Assembly: GCF_009834345.1 (NCBI RefSeq)
Contig: NZ_CP035042.1
Location: 3,782,001 to 3,846,000, forward strand
DNA: 64,000 nucleotides
Direction: 5' to 3'
Source of the DNA: Billgrantia tianxiuensis
Lineage (GTDB): Bacteria > Pseudomonadota > Gammaproteobacteria > Pseudomonadales > Halomonadaceae
The notes below the pieces were generated by a model that was not told where the DNA came from, searched no databases, and worked only from the letters and a program-made list of their open reading frames with translations. Made by a program: the position numbers and the translations under genes. Shown piece after piece: positions 1 to 9,967 of this stretch. Position 1 is the first letter of the stretch, and every line of letters starts with the position of its first letter.

Positions 1-1
1 G

Positions 2-838
2 GCCACCTTCCTCTCGCTGTTCGCTCAGGGGGCCGCCGCCGAGACCTTCCGCTTCACCGCCATTCCCGACGAGGATCAGGCCCGCCTGGTGGAGCGTTTC
101 TCCCAGGTGGCCGACTATCTGGAGCAGCGCCTCGGCGTCGAGGTGGAGTACGTGCCGGTGAAGTCCTACAGTGCCGCGGTTACCGCCTTCCGTAACGATC
201 AGGTGCAGCTGGCCTGGTTCGGCGGCTTGTCGGGCGTGCAGGCACGGCGCTTGGTGCCGGGCTCCCAAGCGCTGGCCCAGGGCAGCGAGGATGGCGCCTT
301 CGTCAGCTATTTCATCGCCCACGAGTCCACCGGCCTCGAGCGCGCCGACGAACTGCCCGACGAGATCGAAGGCATGAGCCTGACATTCGGCTCACGCACT
401 TCCACTTCCGGCCGCCTGATGCCGGAGCACTTCTTGCGCCAGCGCTTCGACAATGCCAATCCGGAGCGCCTTTTCTCCCGCGTAGGCTACTCCGGCGACC
501 ACTCACGTACTATTGCGCTGGTGGAAGCCGGCACCTACGACATCGGTGCGGTCAACTATACGGTATGGGAGGCCGCCGTCGAGGATGGCCGGGTCAATAC
601 CGACCAGGTCCAGGTGGTCTGGGCCACACCGCCCTACCCCGACTACAACTGGACGCTGCGCGGCGATGCCGACGAGCGCTTCGGCGAGGGCTTCACCGAG
701 GAAGTCCGGGCCGCCTTCCTCGAGATGGATGACCCGGAGCTGCTCGCCACCTTTCCCCGCGAGGCGTTCATCCCCGCCGACAACGAGCTCTACGCCCCCA
801 TCGAGGAGGTGGCCGAGGAACTCGGCCTGCTGCGCTGA
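2..838 (+). CDS. PhnD-family ABC transporter substrate-binding protein (5' end outside window)
   Basis: Periplasmic binding subunit of an ABC importer of the phosphonate/phosphite/putative-selenate class. The frame is open from base 2 and no start is visible, so the gene begins left of the window. The first visible residues (FLSLFAQGAAAETFRF) look like the end of a Sec signal peptide. About 279 codons are present, so only 10-20 residues should be missing. The N-terminal half carries the family pattern of an RFSQVADYLEQRLGVEV helix followed by an AWFGG segment; a GAVNYTVWEA stretch lies in the second lobe. The stop overlaps the start of the ATPase gene (TGATG), so the two are translationally coupled. 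The family is clear; the substrate (phosphonate, phosphite, selenate or other oxyanion) cannot be decided from sequence. Confidence 0.85.
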   Translation, partial: ATFLSLFAQGAAAETFRFTAIPDEDQARLVERFSQVADYLEQRLGVEVEYVPVKSYSAAVTAFRNDQVQLAWFGGLSGVQARRLVPGSQALAQGSEDGAFVSYFIAHESTGLERADELPDEIEGMSLTFGSRTSTSGRLMPEHFLRQRFDNANPERLFSRVGYSGDHSRTIALVEAGTYDIGAVNYTVWEAAVEDGRVNTDQVQVVWATPPYPDYNWTLRGDADERFGEGFTEEVRAAFLEMDDPELLATFPREAFIPADNELYAPIEEVAEELGLLR

Positions 839-1602
839 TGGAGGGAGAGCAACGTCGCCTGCTGGTTCGCTTCGATGGTGAGGACATCGGGCATGGCGCG
901 CATGTCGTCCTGCCACGCCTGACCCTCGCCTTGCGTGAGGGCGAAAGGGTCGCGTTGCTCGGCCAGAGCGGCGCCGGCAAGTCGACGCTGCTCGGCGAGC
1001 TGCGCCGCCGACTCGACCGCCAGGCTGCCTGGTGCCCACAGCATCACGGCCTGGTGCCGCAGCTCGCGGTGTATCACAACGTCTTCATGGGGCGCCTGCC
1101 GGAGCATTCGGCGCTGGCCAACCTGTGGAACCTCGTGCATCCCCTGCGCCGCCCATGGCGAGAGGTGTCCACGCTGTGCGATGAGCTGGGCCTGGCCGAT
1201 CTGATGCGCCGCCCGGTGGGCCAGCTCTCCGGCGGCCAGCGCCAACGGGTAGCCATTGCCCGGGCGCTCTACCAGGCCCGGCCGCTGTTCCTCGGCGACG
1301 AACCGGTCGCCAGCGTCGACCCCCACCAGGCCTTGCGCCTGCTGAGCCTGATCGATGCCCGCCACACCACTTCGGTCGTCGCCCTGCACCAGCGCGAGCT
1401 GGCGCTGACCCACTTCGATCGCGTCTGGGGATTGCGTGACGGTCGTCTGGTGATCGATGCGCCGACCGACTCGCTCACCCTGGCCGAGCTGGACGCGCTC
1501 TACCCCGACGCCGATGCCGCGAGGCACATCCCTGATGCGCGTGACGCCGATAGCGGCGTGCCGGGCGTCAACGCCCTCCCCTGCCCACGGGGGCGACCGT
1601 GA
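838..1602 (+). CDS. PhnC-like ABC transporter ATP-binding protein
   Basis: Cytoplasmic ATPase subunit that powers the importer encoded on both sides of it. The 254-residue protein has a Walker A motif (GQSGAGKST), the ABC signature LSGGQRQRVAIARAL, a Walker B region (PLFLGDEPVASVDP) and the H-loop HQREL. In the D-loop region the order EPVASVDP matches PhnC-type ATPases. The ATG overlaps the stop of the binding-protein gene, and the 3' end overlaps the permease start by 4 bp, so the three genes form one translationally coupled operon. The C-terminal 20 residues beyond DALYPDAD are low-complexity. Confidence 0.9.
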   Translation: MEGEQRRLLVRFDGEDIGHGAHVVLPRLTLALREGERVALLGQSGAGKSTLLGELRRRLDRQAAWCPQHHGLVPQLAVYHNVFMGRLPEHSALANLWNLVHPLRRPWREVSTLCDELGLADLMRRPVGQLSGGQRQRVAIARALYQARPLFLGDEPVASVDPHQALRLLSLIDARHTTSVVALHQRELALTHFDRVWGLRDGRLVIDAPTDSLTLAELDALYPDADAARHIPDARDADSGVPGVNALPCPRGRP

Positions 1603-3120
1603 GCGACAGCCTGTCGGCCCAGCCCCCATCGGGGTGGAGAGAGTGGTGGCGGGGCAAGTCGCCCGGCCTGCGCCTGGCCCGCCATACTCTGGCCCTGGTG
1701 GCACTGGCGGTGCTGCTGGTGCCTTTCGCCGATCTTGCCGTCCACACCCGCGATCCCTGGGGAGAGCTCGGCCGCATGGCGGCCGGCCTGGCCTGGCCCG
1801 CCTGGGGCGCGCTGGAGTCGCCCTTCTCGGCGCTCGGCCTCACCGTGGCGGTGGCGCTGTGGGGTACGCTTGCCGGGGTGATCCTGGGCTTTCCCCTGGC
1901 CCTGCTGTTCGCCCGTTCACGACTGGTCAGGGCCGGTTGCGCTTTCGTGCGCGCCATCCATGAGCTGTTCTGGGCACTTCTGTTCCTGCAGGTGTTCGGC
2001 CTCTCGGCGCTCACTGCCCTGGCGGCCCTGGCGATTCCCTACGCCGGCATCTTCGCCAAGGTCTATGCCGAGATCCTCGAACAGACCCGCGCGCGCCGCG
2101 CGATGCTCTTCCGCCCGGCAGCGGCCGGCTGGCACGCTTCGTCTATGCCGAGCTGCCGCTGGCCTGGACCCAGCTCGCCGCCTATACCCGCTACCGCTTC
2201 GAGTGCGGCCTGCGCGCCAGCGTGCTGCTCGGCTTCGTCGGCCTGCCGACCCTGGGCTTCCATCTCGAGACGGCGTTTCGCGAGGGACGCTACCACGAGG
2301 CGGGGGCGCTGCTGTGGCTGTTCTACCTGCTGATCGCCAGCCTGCCATGGTGGGGGCACAAGCGCTTGATACCGCTGCTGCTGGTGGGCGGTGCCTGGCT
2401 GCTCGGCCCCTGGCCAAGTGTGGACGGTGCGCTGCTGTGGCGCTTCGTCTCCGCGGATATCTGGCCAGCGGCGCTGCTGGCCGGCGATTGGGCGGGGCTG
2501 GTGGAGTGGCTGTCGCGCATCCCGTCGCTGGGACCGGCCATCGGCAACACTCTGCTGCTGGGACTGCTCGGCACCGTGGGGCACTGCTCGTGGCGCTGGC
2601 GCTGTGGCCGCTGGCCAGCCGTCACTTCGGCAACCGCGCCACCCGCCTGGCCGGACACGGCGCGCTGATCTTCCTGCGCTCGACGCCGGAACTGATGCTG
2701 GCGTTCGTCTTCCTGCTGCTGCTCGGCCCCTCGCTGCTGCCCGCCTGGCTGGCCCTGGCGCTGCACAATGGCGCCCTGATCGCCTTCCTGGCGGCACGCC
2801 ACGCCGACGCTATCACCCCCGGCATGCCTGGCCTACCGGCCAGTGGACGCCTGGCCTACGAGCTGCTGCCGCGGGTCTACCCGGGGATCCTGGCACTACT
2901 CTACTACCGCGCCGAGGTAATCCTGCGCGAAACGGCGATCCTCGGCATGCTGGGCATCGCCACCCTCGGCTTCTTCATCGAGGAGGGCTTCGACTACCTG
3001 ATGTTCGACGTGGCCTTCTTCCTGCTGCTCATCACCGCCATGCTCAACATCGCCGTGGACGCCCTCTCGCGGCGACTGCGACCGCGAGAGGCGCCACTCG
3101 ATGACCCCTGCGCACGTTAA
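1599..3120 (+). CDS. PhnE-type ABC transporter permease, tandem-domain, broken by two -1 frameshifts
   Basis: Membrane permease of the importer, starting at a GTG that overlaps the ATPase stop. Continuous similarity runs through three frames: residues up to about base 2100, then a second frame from about 2102 to 2580, then a third frame to the stop at 3120. Joined, these give roughly 507 residues with two successive permease cores, each with an inner loop of the binding-protein-dependent type (RFECGLRASVLLGFVG in the first, ILRETAILGMLGIATLG in the second), so two PhnE domains are fused. The first shift lies between about 2098 and 2125. The second is at the GGGG run 2578-2581, where GTVG-ALLVALAL is restored by one extra G. 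Both breaks are single missing bases, and sequencing error is likely; a real pseudogene is the alternative. Confidence 0.75.
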
Positions 3121-3138
3121 GGAATCAAGAATCTAGCG

Positions 3139-3516
3139 TCAGTATGGGTAATCGCCGCCGGCGACGACTGCGGTCGTGACGGTAATCTCCACCTTGAGTT
3201 CGTCGGCGGGCATGGGCGCGCAGACGCAAGTGCGGGCTGGCGCATGGCCGGTGGGAACCCAGGCATCCCACACCGCGTTCATGGCGGCGAAATCGCTGCC
3301 GTCCTTGAGGTAGATCGTCGCCGTGAGCAGGTGCTCGCGGTCGGAGCCGATCTCGGCGAGCAGCGCATCCACCCGGGCCAGCATGCTCTCGGTCTGCTCG
3401 GTGATATCGCCATGGCGCGCCTCGGGGCCGGCCACCTGGCCGCACAGGTAGGCGATGCCGTTGTGAATGACGGCGCGGCTCATGCGTGCCTTGGTATCGT
3501 GACGGACGATGGTCAT
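3139..3516 (-). CDS. RidA/YjgF/YER057c/UK114 family deaminase
   Basis: Small cytoplasmic protein of 125 residues in the RidA superfamily. Members hydrolyse reactive enamine/imine intermediates released by PLP enzymes. Visible family features are the [10 protein letters not shown] strand, the [20 protein letters not shown] helix region and [21 protein letters not shown]. The usual active-site arginine region is represented by [12 protein letters not shown], so the arginine before the catalytic-loop Cys is present. The ATG at 3516 was chosen because a strong AGGAGG lies 9-10 bases upstream and the family begins there; a longer upstream reading has no family similarity. It is convergent with the permease gene and stands alone. 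Confidence 0.88.
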   Translation of the reverse strand: MTIVRHDTKARMSRAVIHNGIAYLCGQVAGPEARHGDITEQTESMLARVDALLAEIGSDREHLLTATIYLKDGSDFAAMNAVWDAWVPTGHAPARTCVCAPMPADELKVEITVTTAVVAGGDYPY

Positions 3517-3598
3517 ACGAGTGTTTCCTCCTGGGAGTGTGAGCGGACGATAGACAGCCATGCTACCGGCAACCGGCCGGCGCCGTAAGTCATCCGGT

Positions 3599-4453
3599 CT
3601 AGCGCAGCAGCAGGACCGGCACCTTGGCTCGGCGCAGCATGGCGGTGGTCGTGCTGCCCACCAGCAGGTGGCGGATACGCGAGTGGCCATAGGCGCCCAT
3701 CACCAGCAGGTCGATGGCGTTCTCTTCCTGATAGACGCGCAGCGTCTCCTCCACCTCGCCGGCACGGATCGCCCCCTCGGCCTCGTGGCCCGCCTCGCGC
3801 AGCGTGGCCAATGCCCAGTCAAGCTGCGAGCGGTTGTCGCCGGTCTCGGCGCCGACGATCACCACATGTACCGGGATGCCGTTGAACAGCGGGCTCCTGG
3901 CCAGCATTTCGACGCCCTTGCGGGTGGTCTTGCTGCCATCGAAGGCGAGCATCACCCGCTCGGGGCGCGTGAAGGCCTCCGGTACCATCAGGATCGGCCG
4001 GTGCAGGGTGCGCACCACCCGCTCCAGGTTGGAGCCCAGGTGCTCACTGGCCTGATGAGCGGTCTCGCCGCGCTTGCCCAGTACCAGCAGGCGAATCTCG
4101 TCCTGCAGCTCGTCGAGTGTCTCGACCAGAGTGCCATTGCGCTGGCGTGTACCCGGGGCACTGACGCCATCCTCGATGGCGCGCTCTTTGGCCGCCTGGA
4201 GCATCAGCCGGCCCTGCTCCTGGGCCACCTTGGCGCGCTGCTCGTCGAGCTGCGACAGCTCCTCGAGCAGATGCTCCCGGGAGCCCAGCCCGATGTTGCC
4301 GGAAAGGTCAGGCTCAGCAGTCTGTGGGTGGTTGTCCACCACGTGGAGGAAGGTCAGCGGCGCACCGAGCGCCAGGCTGGCCCAGGCGGCGTAGTCGCAT
4401 ACCGCGGTGGAGAACTGCGAGCCGTCGATGGCGGCCATTACCTGTTCTGTCAT
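3599..4453 (-). CDS. Tandem universal stress protein (two UspA domains)
   Basis: Cytoplasmic stress protein of 284 residues made of two UspA folds. The N-terminal domain starts with [15 protein letters not shown] and the C-terminal one with [17 protein letters not shown]. The second domain ends with the nucleotide-loop motif [17 protein letters not shown] (G-2x-G-9x-G-S/T type), so ATP or AMP binding is likely there; the first domain has [20 protein letters not shown] at the same place. It lies 113 bp downstream of the SulP transporter gene on the same strand, an arrangement seen elsewhere for SulP/Usp pairs, which suggests co-expression. The start was set at 4453, the first Met of the Usp fold; the ribosome-binding site there is weak. 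Confidence 0.88.
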   Translation of the reverse strand: MTEQVMAAIDGSQFSTAVCDYAAWASLALGAPLTFLHVVDNHPQTAEPDLSGNIGLGSREHLLEELSQLDEQRAKVAQEQGRLMLQAAKERAIEDGVSAPGTRQRNGTLVETLDELQDEIRLLVLGKRGETAHQASEHLGSNLERVVRTLHRPILMVPEAFTRPERVMLAFDGSKTTRKGVEMLARSPLFNGIPVHVVIVGAETGDNRSQLDWALATLREAGHEAEGAIRAGEVEETLRVYQEENAIDLLVMGAYGHSRIRHLLVGSTTTAMLRRAKVPVLLLR

Positions 4454-4566
4454 GGTGTCGTTTCCCAAGCTGGCATTGTCGTCGAAGCGTTCAGAAACAC
4501 TGCGACGCCCGATTCGACCCAGCGGGCCGCGGCTCTTGTAAGAGGAGCACCGGCCCGCAACCGGCG

Positions 4567-6057
4567 TCAATGGCCGCCCATCAATTTCTCGACGGCCGCT
4601 GGGTCATCGTGGATGGCATAGCGGTCGACGATGGTGGCGCTGGCCTCGTTGAGCCCAATCAGCTCCACCTCGGTACCCTCGCGGCGGAACTTGATCACCA
4701 CGCGGTCCAGTGTCTGAACGGCAGTGATATCCCAGAAGTGCGCACGAGAGAGGTCGATGGTGACCTTTTCCACACTCTCCTTGAAGTCGAAGGCGTTGCC
4801 GAAGCGCTCGGAGGAGGCGAAGAAGACCTGGCCCACCACCTGGTAGACGCGTCGCCGCCCTTCGTCCGCCTCCTCGGAGCCGATATAGAGAATATTGCCC
4901 ACCTTGTTGGCAAAGAACATCGCCGCCAGCAGCACGCCGACGAACACGCCGATGGCTAGGTTGTGCGTGCCGACGGTCACCGCCACGGTGGCCAGCATGA
5001 CGAGGTTGGTACTCATGGGGTGCTTCTTGAGATCGCGAATCGAGGCCCAGCTGAAGGTACCAATGGAGACCATGATCATCACTGCCACCAGCGCGGCCAT
5101 GGGAATCTGCGATACCCAGTCGGCGAGGAACACCACCATGATCAGCAGCACCACGCCGGCGACGAACGTGGAGAGCCGCCCGCGGCCACCCGACTTCACG
5201 TTGATCACCGACTGGCCGATCATCGCGCACCCGGCCATGCCGCCCAGCAAGCCGGAACCGATGTTGGCGATGCCCTGGCCCTTGCACTCGCGGTTCTTGT
5301 CGCTCGGGGTATCGGTCAGGTCGTCGACGATGGTAGCGGTCATCATCGACTCCAACAGGCCCACCACGGTGAGCATCACCGCGTAAGGCAGGATGATCCA
5401 CAGCGTCTCCAGCGTCAGCGGCACGTCGGGCCACAGGAATACCGGCAGGGTGTCGGGCAGCTCGCCCATGTCGCCGACGCTGCGGATGTCCATGCCGCTC
5501 GCCATGTAGACGGCGGTGAGCACCACGATGCACACCAGCGGGGAAGGGATCGTCTTGCCGATCCTGGGCACGTAGGGGAATAGGTAGATGATGCCGAGAC
5601 CGGCCGCGGTCATGGCATAGACGTGCCAGGTCACGCCGGTAAGCTCCGGCAGTTGAGCCATGAAGATCAGAATCGCCAGGGCATTGACGAAGCCGGTGAC
5701 CACCGAGCGCGAGACGAAGCGCATCAGGTCGGCCAGTTTCAGGTAACCGGCCACGATCTGCAGCACCCCGGTGAGCAGGGTGGCGGCGAGCAGATACTCG
5801 AGGCCATGGTCACGCACCAGGGTGACCATCAGCAATGCCATGGCGCCAGTCGCCGCCGAGATCATTCCCGGCCGGCCACCGGTAAAGGCGATGATCACCG
5901 CGATGCAAAAGGAAGCGTAGAGGCCAACCTTGGGGTCGACGCCAGCGATGATGGAAAAGGCGATGGCCTCGGGAATCAGGGCCAATGCGACCACGATACC
6001 GGCGAGGGTGTCGCCCTTGATGTTGGAGAACCAGTCTTGCTTGATGGATCGGATCAT
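4567..6057 (-). CDS. SulP-family inorganic anion transporter with STAS domain
   Basis: Inner-membrane transporter of 496 residues. The N-terminal part shows the SulP signature ([20 protein letters not shown]) and about 10-14 hydrophobic segments including [17 protein letters not shown] read as [13 protein letters not shown]. From about residue 395 a cytoplasmic STAS domain follows ([20 protein letters not shown]). SulP proteins move sulfate, bicarbonate, chloride or dicarboxylates; the substrate is not readable here. The Met at 6057 ([10 protein letters not shown]) fits the family start; upstream in-frame residues are not conserved in character. A universal stress protein gene follows on the same strand. 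Confidence 0.9.
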   Translation of the reverse strand: MIRSIKQDWFSNIKGDTLAGIVVALALIPEAIAFSIIAGVDPKVGLYASFCIAVIIAFTGGRPGMISAATGAMALLMVTLVRDHGLEYLLAATLLTGVLQIVAGYLKLADLMRFVSRSVVTGFVNALAILIFMAQLPELTGVTWHVYAMTAAGLGIIYLFPYVPRIGKTIPSPLVCIVVLTAVYMASGMDIRSVGDMGELPDTLPVFLWPDVPLTLETLWIILPYAVMLTVVGLLESMMTATIVDDLTDTPSDKNRECKGQGIANIGSGLLGGMAGCAMIGQSVINVKSGGRGRLSTFVAGVVLLIMVVFLADWVSQIPMAALVAVMIMVSIGTFSWASIRDLKKHPMSTNLVMLATVAVTVGTHNLAIGVFVGVLLAAMFFANKVGNILYIGSEEADEGRRRVYQVVGQVFFASSERFGNAFDFKESVEKVTIDLSRAHFWDITAVQTLDRVVIKFRREGTEVELIGLNEASATIVDRYAIHDDPAAVEKLMGGH

Positions 6058-6395
6058 TCTTCGGTCCAGTCGATGGGTTGCATACCAGCCGGCGCCAGCG
6101 CCGGAAAGTACCAGGGGTCGAGTCGCAAGCGTCCCTTGGCTTGGCGTCGAAGACACCGCCCTGGGGCTGATCAAATAGGACTCAAATGAAAAAGCGGGTA
6201 CGGGCGAGATGCCCGTGACATCGGTTGATGTCGAGCGGTGGTGAGCCGATGACGGATCACCCGGGGGGAGAGAACGCTAGGGCGGCGTGGCCAGCCCGGT
6301 CAGAGGAGTCAGCACGTTGCGTCGCATCCTTGGTCAGGGGAACTCGCGGGGCTCGGTTTTCGACCTGGCACGCCCCTCACGAGCGGCGCATATTA

Positions 6396-7309
6396 TCAGA
6401 GACCACGCGGCGCTGCACCCTGGGCCCGCAGGCGCCGCTCGATGCGACGCTCGTAGAGTCCCTTGGCCAGCAGCGTACCCAGTACCAGGGCACCCCCGAC
6501 CAGCGCCACCGGCGCCGGGCGTTCGTTGAGCAGCCACCACACCCACAAGGTGCCCACCACCACCTCGAGCAGCATCAGCAAACCCACCTCGGCGGCGGGC
6601 AGGTAGAGCGGGCCGCGCTGGATCAGGGTAAAGCCCAGCGGCAGCAGCACCAGGCACAGCAACACCAGCAGCAGCAGGCTGTCGACAGGTGGCAGGGCAA
6701 TGCCGCCGCCGGCCAGGCCGAACAGCGCCGCCACGGCCGCGACGATCAGCCCGGAAAGCGTGAGCATGGGGCTCATGTCGACACCGGGGCGGGTGCGGCA
6801 GAGAGTGAAGTTGGCCGCCAGCGCCGTCGCCGCCAACAGGGCGAAGCCGTTGCCCACCCACGAACCCGCCCCGCATCGTCGAGCACGATCAGCGAGGTGC
6901 CGACCAGGCACAGCCAGATGGCAAGCCAGGTGCGCCTGGGCAACCGCTCAGCGAGAAATAGCCGCGACAGGAGTGCGGCGATCAGCGGCGCCCCGGCCAG
7001 GATCATCAAGACGTTACCGCCCTTGGTGTACTGATTGCCAAGCACGAAGCCGAAGGTGGAGAAGCTGAACAACAGCGCCACACCGATGCCGGTCCCGCCA
7101 CAGCGGCGATAGGCGGCAACGGTGCCGGCCCGGTGGCGGGCGAGCATGATGATGACGAAGCCCAGCGCGGTGAGCAGCCCGCGCCACAGCAGGATCTCGC
7201 TGTCGGGCAGTCCGATCAGCTTGATCAGCAGGGCATCGGGGGAAATGATCAGCGCACCGCCTCCGGTGAGCAATAGCCCCTGATGGCGGTACGAAAGGGA
7301 GTGAATCAA
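6396..7309 (-). CDS. EamA/DMT-family transporter, broken by one frameshift
   Basis: Drug/metabolite-transporter-type membrane protein. The first half (from a TTG at 7309, behind AAAGAGG) has the first EamA repeat with WRGLLTALGFVIIMLARH and ILAGAPLIAALLSRLFLAERL. The second half, in another frame, has the second repeat ending PLYLPAAEVGLLMLLEVVVG and WVWWLLNERPAP. The halves join at the run read as CCCC on the plus strand at 6869-6872: one more base gives a smooth DDAGAGSWVGNGFALLA passage. Restored length is about 304 residues, normal for the family. The break is at a G run on the coding strand and may be a sequencing error. No function can be assigned beyond export or uptake of small metabolites. 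Confidence 0.75.
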
Positions 7310-7342
7310 GGCGGCCTCTTTCTCGGCAGGGTCGCCTCAGGA

Positions 7343-7366
7343 TGCCACGCCCCGGCGGGCGTGGCA
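7343..7366 (-). terminator. Perfect 10-bp hairpin downstream of the slipin gene
   Basis: TGCCACGCCC and GGGCGTGGCA form a perfect 10-bp stem around a CGGC loop. It lies just after the slipin stop (7375) on the minus strand and before the start of the EamA gene, so it probably ends or attenuates the nfeD-slipin transcript. There is no good T-run after it on either strand, so a classical intrinsic terminator is not certain. Confidence 0.45.
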
Positions 7367-7374
7367 CGTTTCGT

Positions 7375-8178
7375 TCAGCCTTCGCCCAGGTCGTCTGGTC
7401 TCGTTCCCGCGTTGCGCGCCTGGGCGGCCGGGGAGGCCTTCATGTGCCTGAACGCCTCCATGATGTCCATCGGCAGCGGGAAGACGATGGTCGAGGCGTT
7501 CTTGTTGCTCATGTCGCTCATGGTCTGCAGGTAGCGCAGTTGCAGGGCGGCGGAGTTCTCGGCCATGACGTTGGCCGCCTCGACCAGCTTCTTGGAGGCC
7601 TGCAGCTCGCCCTCGGCATGGATCACCTTGGCACGCCGCTCGCGTTCGGCCTCGGCCTGACGGGCAATGGCGCGGATCATGCTCTCGTCCAGATCGACGT
7701 GCTTGATCTCGACGTTGGCCACCTTGATGCCCCACTCCTCGGTCTGGGCATCGATGATCTCCTGGATGTCGTCGTTGAGCTTATCGCGCTCGGAGAGCAT
7801 CTCGTCGAGATCGTGCTTGCCGAGCACCGAGCGCAGGGTGGTCTGGGCCAGTTGGCTGGTGGCAACAGTGAAGTTCTCTACCTGGATGATCGCCTTCTCC
7901 GGATCGACCACGCGGAAATAGAGCACGGCGTTGACCTTGACCGTGACGTTGTCCTGGGAAATGACGTCCTGTTCCGGCACGTCCATGGTGATCACGCGCA
8001 GGTCCACCACGCTCATCTGCTGGATCCCGGGAATGACGATGATCAGCCCCGGCCCCTTCACCGACTGGAAGCGGCCGAGGAAGAAGATCACGCCACGCTT
8101 GTACTCCGGCAGGATGCGGATCGACGCGGCGATCAGCATGAACAGCAGGACGACTGGCACGAGATATTGGATCATCAT
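7375..8178 (-). CDS. Slipin (stomatin/prohibitin, SPFH family) membrane protein
   Basis: Membrane-anchored scaffold protein of 267 residues with an N-terminal hydrophobic segment ([17 protein letters not shown]) followed by the SPFH/band 7 domain ([68 protein letters not shown]). A charged helical tail ([26 protein letters not shown]) follows and likely oligomerises. The gene lies directly after an NfeD-type gene, the standard partner. The ATG at 8178 sits 7 bases after AGGAGA; a second ATG follows immediately and could also serve. Confidence 0.92.
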   Translation of the reverse strand: MMIQYLVPVVLLFMLIAASIRILPEYKRGVIFFLGRFQSVKGPGLIIVIPGIQQMSVVDLRVITMDVPEQDVISQDNVTVKVNAVLYFRVVDPEKAIIQVENFTVATSQLAQTTLRSVLGKHDLDEMLSERDKLNDDIQEIIDAQTEEWGIKVANVEIKHVDLDESMIRAIARQAEAERERRAKVIHAEGELQASKKLVEAANVMAENSAALQLRYLQTMSDMSNKNASTIVFPLPMDIMEAFRHMKASPAAQARNAGTRPDDLGEG

Positions 8179-8249
8179 GAGCACTCTCCTCGATGTGTCG
8201 GGCCCTGACGGTTCAAGGGCAAGGTTGCTTCAACGCGAATCCATCACAT

Positions 8250-9703
8250 TCACGACGGAGTCCGGTCGGCGGGCTCGACCTCGAGCGTCAGCCCTTCGAC
8301 TGCCACCACCCGAGCCTCCTGCCCGCGCCGCAGGGCCGAGCTGCTGCGAGCTCTCCAGCGCTCACCCCGCAGCCGCACGTGTCCCTCCTGGTCGAAATCC
8401 TCCAACGCCACCGCATGGCTGCCGACGAGCTGCTCCTGGCCGGTACGGGCCGGGCGTCGGCGCAGGCCAGTGAAGCGAACCATCACCCACAGCATGAGCC
8501 CCGCTGCCAGCAGGGCAATACCGCCGATCATGGGCAGCGATACGGCGATCTGGTCGGAATCCATCAGCATCACCGAGCCGATCACGAAGGCCACGATCCC
8601 CCCATGCCGAGAATGCCGAAGCTCGGCATCAGCGCCTCGCCCACGATCAGGCCGAGTCCGACCAGGATCAGCGCCAGGCCGGCATAGTTGATCGGCAGCA
8701 ACTGGAAGGCGAACAGTGCGAGTAATAGAGAAATCACACCGATGGTACCCGGCACCAGGCTGCCCGGGTTGGAAAGTTCGAAGATCAGCCCGTAGAAGCC
8801 GATGATCATCAGGAAGTAGGCCACGTTGGGATTGGTAATGACCTGCAGTAGCTCGGTGCGCCAGTCGGGATCGAAGCGTTCGATGGCCAGGTCGGCCGTC
8901 TCCAAGGTGCGCTCGCCACGCTCCATCACCACTTCGCGACCGTCGATCTGCTCGAGCAGGTCTTCGATGTCGCGCGCCACCACGTCGATCACGTTCATCT
9001 CGAGAGCCTCGCGGGAGGTCAGGTTGACCGCCTCGCGCACCGCTTCCTCGGCCCAGTCGGCATTGCGGTCGTGGCGCTCGGCCAGGCTGCGAATATAGTA
9101 GACCGCATCCTCGAGTACCTTGCGTTCCATGGCGGTCTCGCCACGCCGGCGAGTATCGGCCGGTTCGTCGTTTGCCTGTTCTTCCTCGGCGGCCTCCTCC
9201 CCATTGGCACCGTTATCCGCCTCTTCGCCGTTGGCCTCGTCGTCGTCAGGATCGTCCATGCCGGGAAAGCCGCCGCCTATCTGTACCGGCGTGGCCGAGC
9301 CCAGGTGCGTCGCGGGTGCCATGGCGGCCACGTGGCTGCCATAGAGCAGGTAGGTGCCGGCACTGGCGGCACGTGCGCCGCTGGGGGAAACGTAGATGGC
9401 GACGGGCACCGGTGAGGTCAGCATGGCGCGGATCATGCTGCGCATGGTGGCATCGAGCCCGCCCGGGGTGTCCATCTGCACGACCACGAGTTCGGCATCG
9501 CGCTCGGCGGCGCGGCGCAAACCGCGCTCGAAATAGTCGCCGGTAGCCGGCCCGATGGCGCCCTCCACCGTCATGACCAGGGCGATGCGTCCGTTCTCCT
9601 GGGCCTGGCTCTGCCATGCCAACAGGCCACCTCCAAGAACCAGACACAGAAAGCTCATCCACAGCACAAGACGGTGAAACCAGACGACACGGCGCACGCT
9701 CAT
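8250..9703 (-). CDS. NfeD-family membrane-bound serine protease (ClpP class), broken by one frameshift
   Basis: Partner of the slipin encoded just downstream. A signal peptide (RLVLWMSFLCLVLGGGLLAW) precedes a ClpP-like protease domain with the nucleophile motif SGARAASAGTYLL and a lysine region (TAMERKVLEDAVYYIRSLAE). Four membrane segments and a C-terminal OB-fold NfeD domain follow (GQEQLVGSHAVALEDF, GHVRLRGERWRARS). An insert rich in Asp, Glu, Asn and Ala (about residues 150-200) interrupts the protease domain. The frame breaks at a run of six C (8598-8603, plus strand); one more base gives GILGMGGIVAFVIGSVMLM. The start at 9703 follows GAGGAAAGG. Restored length is about 484 residues, normal for long NfeD proteins. 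The break looks like a homopolymer error. Confidence 0.82.
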
Positions 9704-9760
9704 GACAACCTTTCCTCGCGTCGTGATACGGGTATGCTTGTTAAGACCCCACTCTTGGTG

Positions 9761-9778
9761 TTTCAGTTTCTACTGAAA
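9761..9778. promoter_or_regulatory. 18-bp palindrome in the nfeD-ynjB divergent region
   Basis: TTTCAG-TTTCTA-CTGAAA is a perfect 6-bp inverted repeat with a 6-base centre, placed about 60 bp upstream of the nfeD-like gene and 190 bp upstream of the ynjB-like gene. Its placement suits an operator, but no regulator motif is recognised. The rest of the 264-bp gap shows a clear ribosome-binding site (GAGGAGTGAG) for the plus-strand gene and no convincing sigma-70 promoter. Confidence 0.25.
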
Positions 9779-9967
9779 TCAGGTTAGCAGGCCTCGCCAT
9801 ACCACGCCGTGTCGACTTACTCGGGCTCCTCTCGGCGAAGGTGTCAGCATGGCAGCTACCCTCGCGACCGTGGTGTACGATCCGCAACGAGAGGCATCCT
9901 GTGGACGGCAGGCTACGGCTCTTCACATTGGGCCACTCTCTAATCCACCCTATCGAGGAGTGAGTCG